A stretch of 64,000 bases of DNA, from assembly GCF_030272615.1 (NCBI RefSeq), contig NC_081414.1, forward strand, positions 810,005,069 to 810,069,068, in the 5' to 3' direction. The DNA comes from Cryptomeria japonica. Taxonomy: Eukaryota; Streptophyta; Pinopsida; Cupressales; Cupressaceae. The notes under the pieces were generated by a model that saw nothing but the letters and a program-made list of their open reading frames with translations, had not been told where the DNA came from and did not search any database. This document shows, one piece after another, positions 36,746-49,500 of the stretch (within the stretch, counting starts at the first letter, position 1; every line of letters starts with the position of its first letter). A program made the translations under genes and the position numbers.

Positions 36746-37475
36746 ATATTTTAAGTGTGTGAAATCAAACAATAATACGAATTAATTATATATAGGTTTA
36801 GAAAAAAACATTAATGGCTTAATAATAATGGGTAAAATTTCTTAATAATCTTAGGATATGAATAAGGAAAAGTAGCAAATCACTATGAATTTGAGGTTTA
36901 TTGAAGGAAGTTGAGGAATATTAATTTGATTTCCAAAAGTAGTATAATATGTGTATATTGATTTGGAAGGGATAGGAAAGATGTTTATTAAATTGATCTT
37001 ACGAAGTCATTATGATATTCATGTATTGTTTCTCGATTCAATTGTGTATGCAAGTTTTGATGATAAAAACTTGCATGCATAGTCGAATCCAAAAGCAATA
37101 CATGAATATTAGAATGGATTATGGAAATCTGATAGCATTAAGTCATTATGATAGTTAAGAGATGAACATGAAAGAAGAAATGAAGAATACATAGAGGATG
37201 CTAAAGATGTGGAAATTTAAGACAATAGTGGACAATATTAAATGAACTAGTTTATAGAATATTTAATGTATGGGCTCCAAATTATTATAGAAAAGATGTT
37301 GTGGGAGAAAAATTAATAGATAAAAAACCAAAAGTGTATAGGGTTAGGATTATTTGATATTTGATAATGATAGAAATTGATGCTAAGATTTCTATTTACA
37401 TAAGAATGATTGCTCAATTTTAAAAATTAGATCTAAAGAATAACTCATGTAGTTTATGTGTTTTTATGGCTTACC
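36746..37475. other. AT-rich sequence, part-duplicated
   Basis: 36850-36940 is weakly like segment B. 37255-37470 is repeated in diverged form at 38205-38425, on the other side of an insertion. No gene. Confidence 0.4.
37015..37109. repeat. Near-perfect foldback (47-nt arms)
   Basis: The arms 37015-37061 and 37063-37109 are inverted copies matching at 39 of 47 positions, starting ATATTCATGTATTG on both ends, with almost no loop. Related sequence occurs in MLO introns 1 and 13. It may be a small foldback transposon. Confidence 0.7.
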
Positions 37476-38060
37476 CTATTGTTTTTTATTGAGGATCAAA
37501 CAAGTTTTGAGGGGACCCAAAACCCCTTACAACAAGTAGGACAAAGCTATCCACTAGAAACTCATACACTACTAGAAGATGTCAATACAAGAAAATCCAA
37601 GGGTTTTAACTAGGCTCCCTTAACTTGCACCGAGTACCAAGGGCTTTTCCAAGCACCCATACCCCAAACATTAGGTTTTAGGAAGGATCCCAAAACCATA
37701 TCAACCAGAGTCTTAAATGAATGCATAAAGGAGCAATCTAGAACCAAAGAGTTTTGAAAGGCTCCCCAAACCTTCTTATTGGGTTTTGTACTGGCTCCCA
37801 AAACCATCCGATTGAAACTAGAAAAGACAATCTAGTTGAAAGTCAACTCCCATCCAACACAAATCCTTTCCACCTCAATAGGAATTGAAGAGAAGCGGAC
37901 CACCAACTGAACAAACCAAAAAGTACTCAACCCCATCAAATCCAGAGAAAAAGGATTAAAAAAGCATCAGTTTACTAGAATATTGGGTTTTAGAAAGGCT
38001 CCCAAAACCTCAAGAAATAGGGCAACAAAAGCCTATTACCTTGTCACTTGTCAATATTGT
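37476..38060. repeat. Unknown dispersed insertion, copy 1
   Basis: Begins TGTTTTTTATTGAGG, then AAGTTTTGAGGGGACCC; the same start occurs at 43341. It contains repeated phrases like GGCTCCCAAAACC. The nature is unknown, and the minus-strand frame 37610-37807 is not convincing. Confidence 0.45.
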
Positions 38061-38099
38061 TAGATAGAATCAACTTGGTACTAAAGGGTTCTAGATAGA

Positions 38100-38760
38100 A
38101 TTACCTTGTCAATGGCTTAACCTATTATTAGATAGAATCACTTGTCACTAAATTTCATATTACCTTTCTGATTTTTAATATAAAAACATTCCCATTATAG
38201 GTTATTTAATGTATTTGATACAAATTACTGTAGGAAGGATGGTATGGGAGAAATGATAACTACAAACCCAAATGTGCAGAGGGTTAGGATTTCATAGAGC
38301 TTGATAATGATAAAAATTAATGTTAAAAATCTTAATTAACAAAAAATGTTCAATGATAATTCTTTAATTTTTAATATTAGATGTGAATTATAAGTCACAT
38401 AGTTTATGTGTCGCTATGATATAGCATACTTTTAGATAAAATCACCTAGTGCAATAAATTTCATGTTCTCATTTGGATGTTTGATATAACAATAAGACAA
38501 TGTGGATAAGAACTTAAACAAAATTATTGTAAAAAAGTAAAAAAATTTCCATTCTAACACCTAAATAAAACCCTAATGTTACTTTCTAGATTTTTTTAAT
38601 GAAAATATTAAAGACATGTAACATATTGTATGTCTACTATAATACTTATTAGCACATGTATTAAAAAAATATGTGATGTAAAGTCATCTATCATTAAATT
38701 TATATTCCCATTTAGATTTTTGCTACAAAAATAATAAAATATTTTGATTAAAATAAGTGG
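38100..38760. repeat. Satellite-like array, part 1
   Basis: Diverged copies of a ~235-bp AT-rich unit containing ACATATTGTATGTCTACTAT and TAAAACCCTAATGTTACTTT. The array resumes at 41716 and 45297. Confidence 0.65.
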
Positions 38761-39270
38761 TAGAAGGATCCCCAACCCATTATAGATTAGAAACAAGAAG
38801 CAAACAAAATAGAAGGTCATTACAAAGGCAAACATAGTCACCCAAGAGGGAACCAAAGAAAGAATTGAACAAATGTAACAACCACGCCAACCTTAACAAT
38901 AAAAATCCAAACTAAAGTACAAACCAACCAAAATTGCTAGACAATAGAGCTTAAGCAAACCAAAATAGACCATAGAGTAAGACAAAACAACAAAAATAAA
39001 CCTTACTAAAAATCTATGTTGGAACCCACCAATGGGCCCAATATAAAAAATATAGGTATTTTTGAATAATAAGAGACTAGCTCTTTTTCTTACAACAAAC
39101 AATTGTCCAAGAAGAAGCATCTTTTCTATTATAAATCAGCGGAGTAGTGTTGGAGGACCATTAGAGGTTGTAGATGAATCACCTAGATGGGCCACCAAAT
39201 TTGGAGAGGGAGCCCAACAGTTTGGTGACAAAGAGTTAAGAACCATGGATGGGATAAAGTTTGAACTTGA
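38761..39270. repeat. Unknown insertion in the array, left part
   Basis: Interrupts the satellite array; its right part resumes at 41668-41715 after a nested LTR element. On the minus strand (38893-39120) it encodes FGLLKLYCLAILVG, which resembles FGLLSLYCLALLYG at 44444-45034, so it belongs to the same repeat family. Confidence 0.45.
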
Positions 39271-41667
39271 TGTTAGAATTCATGAAATGTGAATCCCACA
39301 AGCCCAATTATCTTTGGGAAGAATACCTGTCACACATAAAGAGAAAATTGAACAACAAAGAGAATTGAAGACAATTAACAATAATTTAATGTATTTCTTT
39401 GAAATTGCTTATCGCTTATTGCTTAATTACAATGAAGGATATGAAATCCTTATAAATAAATCTAACTCTAAAGATAGGATTCCTAAATGGTAGAGTCTAC
39501 AAGATATACTGAGAGTTGAAACACAATGCATGAATTAGACATGTATGCACAAAAAACATAATAGACTAATTAATTTATGATACTCTCTAAATTTGAAACA
39601 TAGTTTGCATTATGCATGGAGATAAATATTAATTAATTATTTGTAACTAATTAATTAACTAAATAATAAATACCAATAATTAATTACTAACTAAGGCATC
39701 AATTATTTAGTGAATTAATATAATTAAGTGAATAATTAATATATGAATTATTTATTCCAACAACCCCCCCTGAATGCACAACTAGGAGAGAGGTGAAGAT
39801 ATAGGGAAAATCATGCAAAGATGAATGCATGATGGGTCCCAACCTAAATCTTGATGAGGTAACCATGAACAAACATGCAAGTTTCTAAAAAATGGAGCAA
39901 AGGAGAAAACCTCGAATGGGAACAAAACTCCTCTCCAAAAGAGAAAAAAAAGACAAGCATGAAGAAACATTGAAGCATGAAGAAGCTGCAAACACTTTCA
40001 TAGAATGACTTCTATGATACTAAAGAAAGAACCTCTAAAAATAGGAATGCTAGAGTGTCAATATGGTAAGTGTTCCATCTCACCGACAATGCATGGGTAA
40101 ATGGCCGTGATGTATCTCATAGTACATAGGAATAAATACGTAAGTGATCCATCTCACAAATAATGCATGGGTAAATGGTCCAACATCTCCTAGTACAAAG
40201 GAACAAGTATTGAATACAAAGAACACTCCAACACGAAACCAAGGAAGCATTAGAAAGAACAATAGAAACCCCCTCATAATGCTAACAAGGGAGAGTAAGA
40301 CAAGTACACTGAATCTAAATATTATTCTCCATGATGCTAAAAAAAATACAGATTTGTGCCAAAAAGATGGAGCTCAAATCACAAGAGGGTAGAATAGGGC
40401 CAGGAAGTCACTGATTACTTTGGCAAGAAGAAGTAGTGGGCTAGAAAGCTATCTATAAAAATGGACCTGAGATCTAGATAGAGCGCCGAATCACCTTTCT
40501 GATGATATCTTGTTTGCAAAAAAGGAGTTCGAATGCACAAGATATGCCCTCAGGGGTGCAAACTGCAACTTTTGACTTCAACTGGCAAAAATACTTGCAA
40601 AATGAAAAAATAACAAAAATATACCTCCTCCATCTATGGATCAGTCTCAGAAAGAGCTTTCCAATGGTATATGGTTTGCCCAATTTCAACTCTGTATGAC
40701 CAAGTTATGGCCAAAAAAAAAAAGAAACACCTCTTTTAGGGCACAAAGAGGGTCAAAGAAGGGGCATGCATGTTGATTGTACTATTGACGTCAACATGAT
40801 GTCATGCTGATGTTAGCAGTCGAAAATCAATTTTTTAATTTTTTTGACAAAAAATTCTAGATGTAGGTACAGGTATAGGCGTACAGATTTTCATGCCTCG
40901 AAAAGTGTGCTAATGAAAACCGTGAGGTTCTTTTTGACCCAAACAGATCCAAATTTTGGAGTACCCTCTAGAACAGAGAAAAACCCTCGAACTTTGAACC
41001 CTTGCAACATTGACTCTGTATATTAGATTTCGGTGAAATAAAAGGCAATGCTAACTTTCTCGAGCCTTTTGGAACTGATGGTGAGGTCCAAAATAACCCA
41101 AGATGAACAATTTGTTCTGTAAATGCAAATAATCTCCAAAAAAGAGAACAAAAATCTTTAGATCTAGAGCTTTGATACTATGTTAGGTTTCGTGAAATGT
41201 GAATCCCACAAGCCCAGTTATCTTCTGCAAGAATACCTGTCACACATAAACAAAAAATTGAACAACAAAGAGAATTGAAGACAATTAACAATAATTGAAT
41301 GTATTTCTTTGAAATTTCTTATTGCTTATTGTTTAATTACAATGAAGGATATGAAATCCTTATAAAGAAATCAAACTCTAAAGATATAAATCCTATATGG
41401 TGGAGTCAACAAGATAGACTGGGAGTTGAAACACAATGCATGAATCAATCATGTATGCACAAAAAGCATAATAGACTCCAAATTCTAAACATAGTTTTCT
41501 TTTCCTAGTTTGTATTATGCGTGGAGATAAATATTAATTAATTATTCATAATTTATTAATTAACTAACTAATAAATTCCAATATTTAATTACTATCTAAG
41601 GCATCAATTATTTAGTGAATTAATATAATTAAGTGAATAATTAATAAATTAATTATTTATTCCAACA
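39271..41667 (-). mobile_element. Complete non-autonomous LTR retrotransposon
   Basis: Two direct LTRs (39271-39762, 492 bp; 41181-41667, 487 bp) with TG...CA ends flank 1418 bp. A perfect 5-bp target duplication, CTTGA, lies outside (39266-39270 and 41668-41672). On the minus strand a primer site TAGTATCAAAGCTC (about 41167-41180) follows the right LTR, and a polypurine tract CAGGGGGGGTT (about 39763-39773) precedes the left one, so the element runs on the minus strand. The interior has no RT, integrase or gag motif, so it would need enzymes from elsewhere. LTR differences are numerous, so it is not recent. Confidence 0.9.
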
Positions 41668-41715
41668 CTTGAGTGACCCGCATAAGGAGCCACTAGAGGA
41701 GCCACATGAGTAAGA

Positions 41716-43340
41716 AGTAGTAAGATGCTATTGGTAAACACTTTTATATATTTATTTTCGAAAGATTAAAATTTTAGACCTTCTAACACCTAAATAAAGC
41801 CTAATGCTAGTTTTAAAAAAAATTAAAAATATTAAAAACATATACACATTGTATGCCTACTAAAATGTTTATTAATATACTTGCAAAAATAACTTATTCA
41901 ATATTAAATCACCTATCACAACTTTAATATTCCCATTCTAATTTGAGATATAGCAATAAGACAATGTTGGTAAACACTTCTACAATATTATTGTGAAAAG
42001 ATAAAAGTTTTAGACATTTTAACACCTAACTAAAACCCTAATGTTACCTTGTAAAAAAAATGAAAATATTAAAGACATACAACATGTTGTCTGTCAACTA
42101 TAAAACTTATTATTATATGTGTAAAAAAATAATATGTGATAGAAAATCACCTATTGTTAAATTTTTGATTCCATTCAAATTTGTTATATAATAATAAGAC
42201 AATGTTGATAAACACTTTTGCAAATATATTGTGGGAAGATTAAAATTTAAGATCTTCTAAAACCTAAATAAAATCTAATTCTAATTTCTAGAAAATTTGA
42301 AAAATATTATTAGCACACAATATATTGTGTGTACTATAATATTTATTAATATGTGTAAAAATAATATGCTGTATAAAATCAGCTGTCACAAAATTTCATA
42401 TTCTCATTCTAACTTTTGATATAGAAACAAGGTATGTTGATAACCACTTCCACAAATTTAATATGAAAAGATTAAAATTTTAGGCCTCACACCTAAATAC
42501 AACTCTAATGCTACTTTCTAGCAACTTTAATTGTCACTACATTTAATGTTCCCATTTTTTTAATTATAGAATAAGACATTGTTGATAAATACATTTGTAA
42601 ATTTATTATGAAAAGATTAAAAATTTAGACCTTCTAACACCTAAATAAAATCCCATTTTTAGTTTCTATAAAAAATTGAAAATATTAAAGACATACAACA
42701 TATTGCATGTCTCTTATAATATTTATTAATATAACTGTACAAATAATATGTGATACTTGTCACTATATTTCATATTCCCATTATGATTTTTTGTATAGCA
42801 ATAAGGCTATGTTGATAAACAATTCTATGTATTTATTATAAAAAAATTAATATTTAAGAACTTCTAAAGCCTAAATAAAGCCCTAATTTTACTTTCTAGA
42901 AACTTTTGAAAATATTAAAGACATACAACATATTGTATATCTACTAAAATAATTATTAATATATGTGTAAGAAAATAATATGTGATTTTATATTCCCATT
43001 CAGATTTGTGATATAGTAATAAGACAACGTTGATAAACACTTTTGTAATTTTATTGTGAAAAGACTAAATTTTTAGAGCTTGTAAAACCAAAATAAAACC
43101 TGATTCTACTTTCTAGAAATTTTTGAAAATAATCAAAGCATAACATATTGTATGTCTACTATACTATTTATTAATATGTGTAAAAGCAATATGCCATATA
43201 AAATTAGCTATCACTAAATTTCATATTCTCATTTTGATTTTTGATATAGCAACAAGGTAGTGTTGATAAACATTTTTACATAAATATTGTGAAAGGATTA
43301 AAATTTTAGAGCTTCTAACAACTAAATAAAACCCTAGTGT
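41716..43340. repeat. Satellite-like array, part 2
   Basis: About seven diverged units of 215-240 bp. The ACATATTGTATGTCTACTAT-type core recurs near 41838, 42070, 42310, 42690, 42920 and 43135; one unit (about 42480-42560) is internally deleted. Each unit also has AAAAGATTAAAATTTTAGACC and CAATGTTGATAAACACTT. No gene. Confidence 0.8.
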
Positions 43341-45296
43341 TTTTTGTTAAGGTTAAAGCAAGTTTTGAGGGGACCCATAACCCCTTACAACAAGTTTTGA
43401 ATAGACCTAAAATCATGTACAAAATTAATCTGCTACTAATAGATAACACTCAAATAACCAACAACCCAAATACAATAGAAGTAAAGAATTAGAATATTAC
43501 TAAACCATCTACTCAAGAAAGAAGGTTGAAGACACGCAACAAATTAGCTGAAGAAGCACATTAACAATGAGTTTTCAAAAGGCTCCCATAACCTTAAGAT
43601 GAAATAGCCTAGATATCTCCTTGCCAAGCTATGTCTCCACCTCAATAGTAGAGTTTATAAAGGAGTCAAGAAAAAGGACAACATCGACTTCCTTCTAGCT
43701 AGGAATCAATGAGAGAGTAGCAACAACCCCCTTCCAGTTGAACCAAACCTCACCTACATAACCAAAATCCACCTCAAAAGGAGATAGTACCACCTAGATA
43801 GGAAAGTCAACAGAGGGGAATGTTGATGTTGATGTAAATTATGTACGTGTAAGAAGTTGAGTCCAGTTTTGGCCAAAAAGTGGAAGTGTTTTCTCTAATT
43901 TTCAAAATTTGCCACATTTGAACTAAAAATTTGAAGCACTTAGAGATTGAATCTTGGAAAAAGTTAGGAATATGAAATGTATCACTTAGAGTCTAGTTTC
44001 CAAATATGTAATTTGTTTTAATACCTAGATAATAGAAATTGACTTTCAAAAGTGATTTCTCAAAGCCACTATTTAAAAATGCATGTTTCAGGTCCATACC
44101 ATGCACATGTATAACCACAACTTTTTGACGCAAATATTTTTTTTTTTTCCAATCCTTTTGAGAAAAGATCTGTAAGACACTGAAGATTGATGAGGATTTT
44201 TTTTTGTATTTTTTAAAATATTTTTTTATTATTAATTTTTTATTGGCCCTAATTGTTGTTTTAAGAAGCAATAACATCAATCAAAGCCCTCTCAAAACTA
44301 GCATGATCATACTTTTCCCCCCAAAAGGAAGAAGAAACCCTTAACCAAAAACTAAACACAACAAAAATGAACCCAAAAGAAAGAAAAAAATTGCTAAGAG
44401 TAATTGAAGAAGCCTCCAAAGAACACATGAATCCCATCAAGGATCATCGAAACATACTGCAATAGCTCCAACTAGAACTCAAATGCAAAAGAGCCCCAAA
44501 AACCTGAACCTTCTCAAAAGTGGCAACAACTACAAAAGAAGGGCTCAAAACAAAGAACACTGGAAGCAAAATAGAAGCCACTAGACAGATAGCCACCACG
44601 CTAAATCTATAGCCAAAAGGAGCCACCGCTAAGAGACATGAAATAGTGTCGATAGGGACCAAGACCTCACTAATTTTATAAGAAAAATAAGAATGAAAAG
44701 CACTATCCATTCTCTTGAAGACAATAGGAAACTTAGGAGGGCCATCACAACTAGGACCAACAACAAAAGCCTTGAATAGAAATACTAGAAAAGTAGGGAT
44801 AGAGGAATCCCCTACAGATAAGGCCCAAGAAACAAACATAAAAAACCTCGAACCCTTCACAACACACTCCAACCTCCACAAAATCACCACACCTATAGCC
44901 AGTGAATTGAATGAACCATACAACAAAGCAAGGCAATATAAAGAAAGTAGGCCAAAGGCCTCAATCAAGTAAGGGAGGCCCAAGAGTGACAAGTATAAAT
45001 AAAATGCTCGAAGAATGAGCCAAAGAAAAATCAATAGAGATTCGAGTCACAAGATAGACACCATCCATGTAACCCACAAAAGTAAAACCCCCAAGTAGAT
45101 AAACAACACAACCATTGACTTCTGCATCACCAAGTGCAACACCAACCACACAAGGCATGAACTAGAGGATAACATACGCAATAGGGTCTCCATCTTCTAT
45201 GCCCGCATCCCTTGCCTCTTCATCCATGCCTCCTGCAACCCCCCCAGTAACCCCTTTGTTGCTTGAAACCCTAGCACCCTCTCCTCCCAAAAAAAA
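43341..45296. repeat. Unknown dispersed insertion, copy 2
   Basis: A 1.96-kb insertion in the array, bounded by short CCCTAG direct repeats (43334 and 45299). The left end matches 37476 (TTTTTTGTTAAGG, AAGTTTTGAGGGGACCC); the right end is CTCCCAAAAAAAAA. It is probably a transposable element with A-tract ends, but no diagnostic protein is visible. Confidence 0.5.
44444..45034 (-). other. Hydrophobic 196-codon frame in repeat
   Basis: A minus-strand open frame rich in phenylalanine, leucine and valine, with several stretches that would count as membrane segments. A shorter relative lies in the repeat at 38893-39120. No motif is recognised. It is inside a dispersed repeat and lacks a regulatory context, so it may be a chance frame; if real, it would be an unnamed membrane-like ORF of that repeat. 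Confidence 0.2.
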
Positions 45297-45930
45297 ATCC
45301 CTAGAGTTTACTTTCTAGAATTTTTCCAAAATATTAAAGGCATACAATATATTATATGTCTACTATAGTACTTATTAATATATATATAAATATATATGGT
45401 ATAAAAATAATTGTCACTAGATTTCATGTTTTCATTCTGATTTTTGACATATCAACAAAACAATGTTGATAAACACTTTGGTAAGTTCATTATGGAAAGA
45501 TTAAGATTTTAGGCCTTCTAATGCCTAAATAAAACCTTAATGTTACTTTCTATAAAATTTTAAAAATATTAAAGCATACAACATATTGTATGCCTATTAT
45601 AATATATGAAAAAAATAATATGTAATATACAATAACTTATCACTAAATTTCACATTCCCATTCTAATTTTTGATATGTCAATTAGCTTGTGTTGATAAAC
45701 ACCCTACAAATTTATTATGAAAAGATTAAAATTTTAGACTTTCTAACACCTAAATAATTTCCTAATGCTACTTTCTAAAGTCCTTTGAAAATATTAAGAA
45801 TATATAACACATCCTCTCTCTTCTATAACATTTATTAATATACGTGTAAAACTAATATCACTAAATTTTATATTATTATTCTGACTGTTGATATAACAAT
45901 AAGATAGTATTGATATTATATCATAAGACC
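45297..45930. repeat. Satellite-like array, part 3
   Basis: Three more units of the ~235-bp repeat (cores near 45338, 45570, 45790), so the array was continuous before the insertions. Confidence 0.75.
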
Positions 45931-46258
45931 CTAATGTGAAACCAAAGTTTATCAAATTATATTATAAACTCTAGTCTTTGAATATAAGTCTAATATAATA
46001 TTTATAAAATATCTCTAAAATAAATATTTGATACTTGTTCCTTAACCTGGTCAAATGAATCGTTGCCTACCTAAAACAAAATAACACATGCAAAGAAAAA
46101 ATGTTAAAACTATGCTAAAAATAAAATTTATCCGTTTGTAAGTTTTGTCCCTTGTAGCATGTTCGCCCACCATGGTCAAAGACCTCGTGGTTTTTCCTAC
46201 TAAATTTTTTGTGCAAAATTTTTAATTACGACTGCCCTAGCCAATGTTAACCAATCAT
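45931..46258. other. Intergenic DNA before MLO promoter
   Basis: AT-rich, with no feature recognised. Confidence 0.4.
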
Positions 46259-46346
46259 ATTTATAACGCGTACGTGTAAACGTAACTGTTCAACCTTAAT
46301 ACGGCTTCTATTGTTGAATTTATAACGCGTACGTGTAAACGTAACT
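46259..46346 (+). promoter_or_regulatory. Duplicated 29-bp promoter box with CGCG and ACGT cores
   Basis: The same 29-bp sequence occurs twice (46259-46287, 46318-46346), 59 bp apart, about 215-300 bp before the MLO start. It contains AACGCGTACGTGTAAACG. ACGCGT fits the VCGCGB site bound by CAMTA (calmodulin-binding) transcription factors, and TACGTGT has the ACGT core used by bZIP factors. The DNA identity is direct; the factor assignment is inferred. Confidence 0.6.
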
Positions 46347-46510
46347 TGCATGTATTCTAATCACTTTCATTTGACGTAGTCCAAGTCCGGTGTATCTCTT
46401 TAATTATTTTTTATTAAATTTGGAAACAAATTACATTTCACCATAGCATTATAGTCAATGCATTGATTTTTGACAATGGAAGACTCATCTATCGAAGCAT
46501 TCAATAATAC

Positions 46511-46520
46511 TTATAAAAAC
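46511..46520 (+). promoter_or_regulatory. MLO TATA box
   Basis: TTATAAAAAC lies about 50 bp before the ATG, predicting a very short 5' leader of roughly 15-25 bases. Confidence 0.55.
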
Positions 46521-46561
46521 AGGCCATAAAATCAGAGAAGGATTATAACAATTATTTTAGT

Positions 46562-49500
46562 ATGGCAGGAGGCAGCGATGCAGATTCTAGATCTTTAGAA
46601 CAAACGCCCACCTGGGCTGTGGCCATTGTTTGCCTGGGCTTTGTACTTATTTCTATATTACTTGAACAAGCTATACATTTCCTTTCAAGGGTATTCTTTC
46701 TTTCTATCTGTCTGCAATTATTTGTTTTTCCATATGTTACATGGAATTCTGTTAAATGTTTTTATATATTGATGTTTTGGATCACAGTATGTGATTCGTT
46801 ATTGGAATAGTAGAGAGTTAGAAGAGATATTTTGATGATGGATTACAGTTAACGATGCAAAAACTTCAACACAATCAAATCTAAAAGTAATATGTATAGA
46901 GGGATGGATTGTGGAAATCTGAAATCATTAATGAATTGGAATTGTAGAAAGCTAGAAGAAATATTTTAATGATCGAACACGATCGCATGCAAAAACTTTA
47001 ACACAATCAAATCTAAAAAGAATAGAATATACTAAACTTGAAATCATTTCTGAATTGGAATGTTTTTTTGGGTGTGTTTGGATTGCAGTGGCTCAAGAAA
47101 CGCCGAAAGAAATCCCTGGGGAAAGCATTAGATAAGATCAAAGAAGGTGAATAATTTGCTGATGTCATAATCAATATCAGTTTATTACAGTGGGTAAATT
47201 TTAGCTTAATTCCTCTGACATGTATGCAGAATTGATGCTGTTGGGATTTATCTCGCTTCTGCTTACTGTTGGGCAGACAAAAATTTCTCAGATTTGTATA
47301 TCTGAGAGCTTAGGAGACTCTTTGCTTCCCTGTCCAAAGGAGGAGGCCTCAGAAGTCGAAGAGACTGAAAAGTTTTCATTACCTGGATACCATCGTAAGC
47401 TCATGTTCTTAGCTTCTGAAATACCATTAAGGCGTAGCTTGGCCACAGACGAAATTCAAAGTGGTCATTGTGCTGATAAGGTAGGAATTTGTGCTTGATA
47501 TTCATACAGAATGGGACTATTTCTAATGGAAAGAGATTAAGTGTTTTTTTGCATGTGTTATTTTGATGCAGGGGAAGGTTCCTCTGATATCACAAGATGG
47601 ACTCCATCAACTGCACATATTCATTTTTGTATTGGCTGTTTTTCATGTCTTGTCTTGTATTGTAATCATGGCGTTAGGATGGATAAAGGTATGAGTCAGT
47701 AAGTTTCCTTCTGTTATTGTTATATGCAAAAGAAATTTGTGCTAAGGTGTAAAATAGTGAGGATTATTAATTAGAATTCCTCTGCAGATGAAGAAATGGA
47801 AAGCATGGGAGGAAGAGACTAAAACATTGGATTATGAATTTTCAACCGGTTAGTTTAAGACTTTCCATTTTCTCTGTTTTTTATAGATTTGGAGAAGTAC
47901 TAACAAGTCCTACAAATGAGGAATTGCATTTAATAATTGTTATGGTAAACTATTAATAAGGAAACTTCAATAAGTATGAATTCATTTAAATTTTTTTATT
48001 CTAAATTGGGAAACTTGTATAATATAAGAGAGAAAAGTTTGAATATGTAAAACAAATGATATTAGGTCAATCTAAAATATAGATTGATTTATTATATATT
48101 TTTTATGTTTTAGATTTGAAAGGAAACATTGAATGAATAATTATTACAAAAGTTGACTTGATATTCGGGATTGACTGTCAAAATTAGGCTGTAAATGAGA
48201 AACCATTTTCATAAATATTATGTTGCAGATCCTTCGAGGTTTAGATTTACTCGTGAAACTACTTTTGGAAGGAGGCATATGACTTTTTGGTCTACAACAC
48301 CAATTCTCAATTGGATTGTAAGTAAACTTAACAATTCAAAGTCTTTCATTTTCACCAATTCTCAATTGGATTGTAAGTAAACTTAACAATTCAAAGTCTT
48401 TCATTTTTTAATTTAGCCTAACTCCAATTCTTATGTACTAAAGCCTTAACTTTTGGATTTGTAGGTGTGCTTTTTCAGACAATTTGTTAGATCTGTACTT
48501 AAAATTGATTATTTAACATTGCGCCATGGATTCATACTGGTAAACTTTGTTATACTATACTTATAGAATTTTACGTTGTATAGTTAATAAGAGACTGTAG
48601 TTATGAATATGTTTAATTTTGCAGGCTCACTTCGCTCCACATAGTAGATTTGATTTTCAAAGATATATAAGAAGATCATTGGATGATGACTTTACTAGTG
48701 TTGTATCCATCAGGTATGCTTTCTAATTCTAATTCAAAAATTATTACAACATATAAATTTTTTGTATTGTTCATTTAATTGATTGTTTAAACAATGTATT
48801 TCATTGTATACAGTCCACCTCTATGGTTTTTTGCGATCTTATTTATGCTACTCAACAGAAGAGGTAAATTTAAATCACGCTTTTCTTTTAAATTATTATT
48901 ACTTCTAATTGTTTAGGAAGCTGATAAGCATGAAAACTAATTGTGCAGGGTGGTTCACATTTAATTGGCTCTCCTTCATTCCATTGATTGTAAGTGAAAC
49001 CAATACTTTGCTTCACCTCTTTTTTAACAATACGCAATGTGAAAGTATCAAATTTTTAATTTGAACAGTAATTTAGATTTTTTCACAATATGCAATGTGA
49101 AAGTATCAAAATTCTCTTTTGAACAGAAAGGCTAAAATATTTTTGATTCATAGATTCTTTTGATAGTGGGAACAAAGCTGCAAGTCATAATAACTAGAAT
49201 GGCATTAGATATCCAAGATAGAAATCATGTTGTGCAAGGAGCTCCAGTGGTGAAGCCCAATGATCAACTATTTTGGTTTGGTCGACCCAAGTTGATTCTA
49301 TATCTTATTCATTTTACCCTATTTCAGGTTAGACAAATTTTTTTTAAGAAATTATTTTGTTTAATCTTTCCATGCTTCACAGATTGTAATGATAGAATAT
49401 TCATTTTGCAGAGCGCTTTCCAGTTGGCTTTCTTCTTTTGGGCATGGGTAAGGAAGAAAACCATCATCCAAATATCATCATATATCTACTTTTAGTTAAT

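Noticed and set aside
41716-43340. Regularly spaced repeats that could suggest a CRISPR array
   Set aside because: Units are about 235 bp, diverged along their whole length, AT-rich and without distinct spacers; this is a plant satellite-like array.
47220-47498. A 92-codon frame starting [10 protein letters not shown]
   Set aside because: It is MLO exon 3; the apparent start lies in the intron before the acceptor at 47229.
49160-49495. A 111-codon frame that could be called a separate small gene
   Set aside because: It is MLO exon 11 read through its donor; the family alignment and GT-AG borders explain it.
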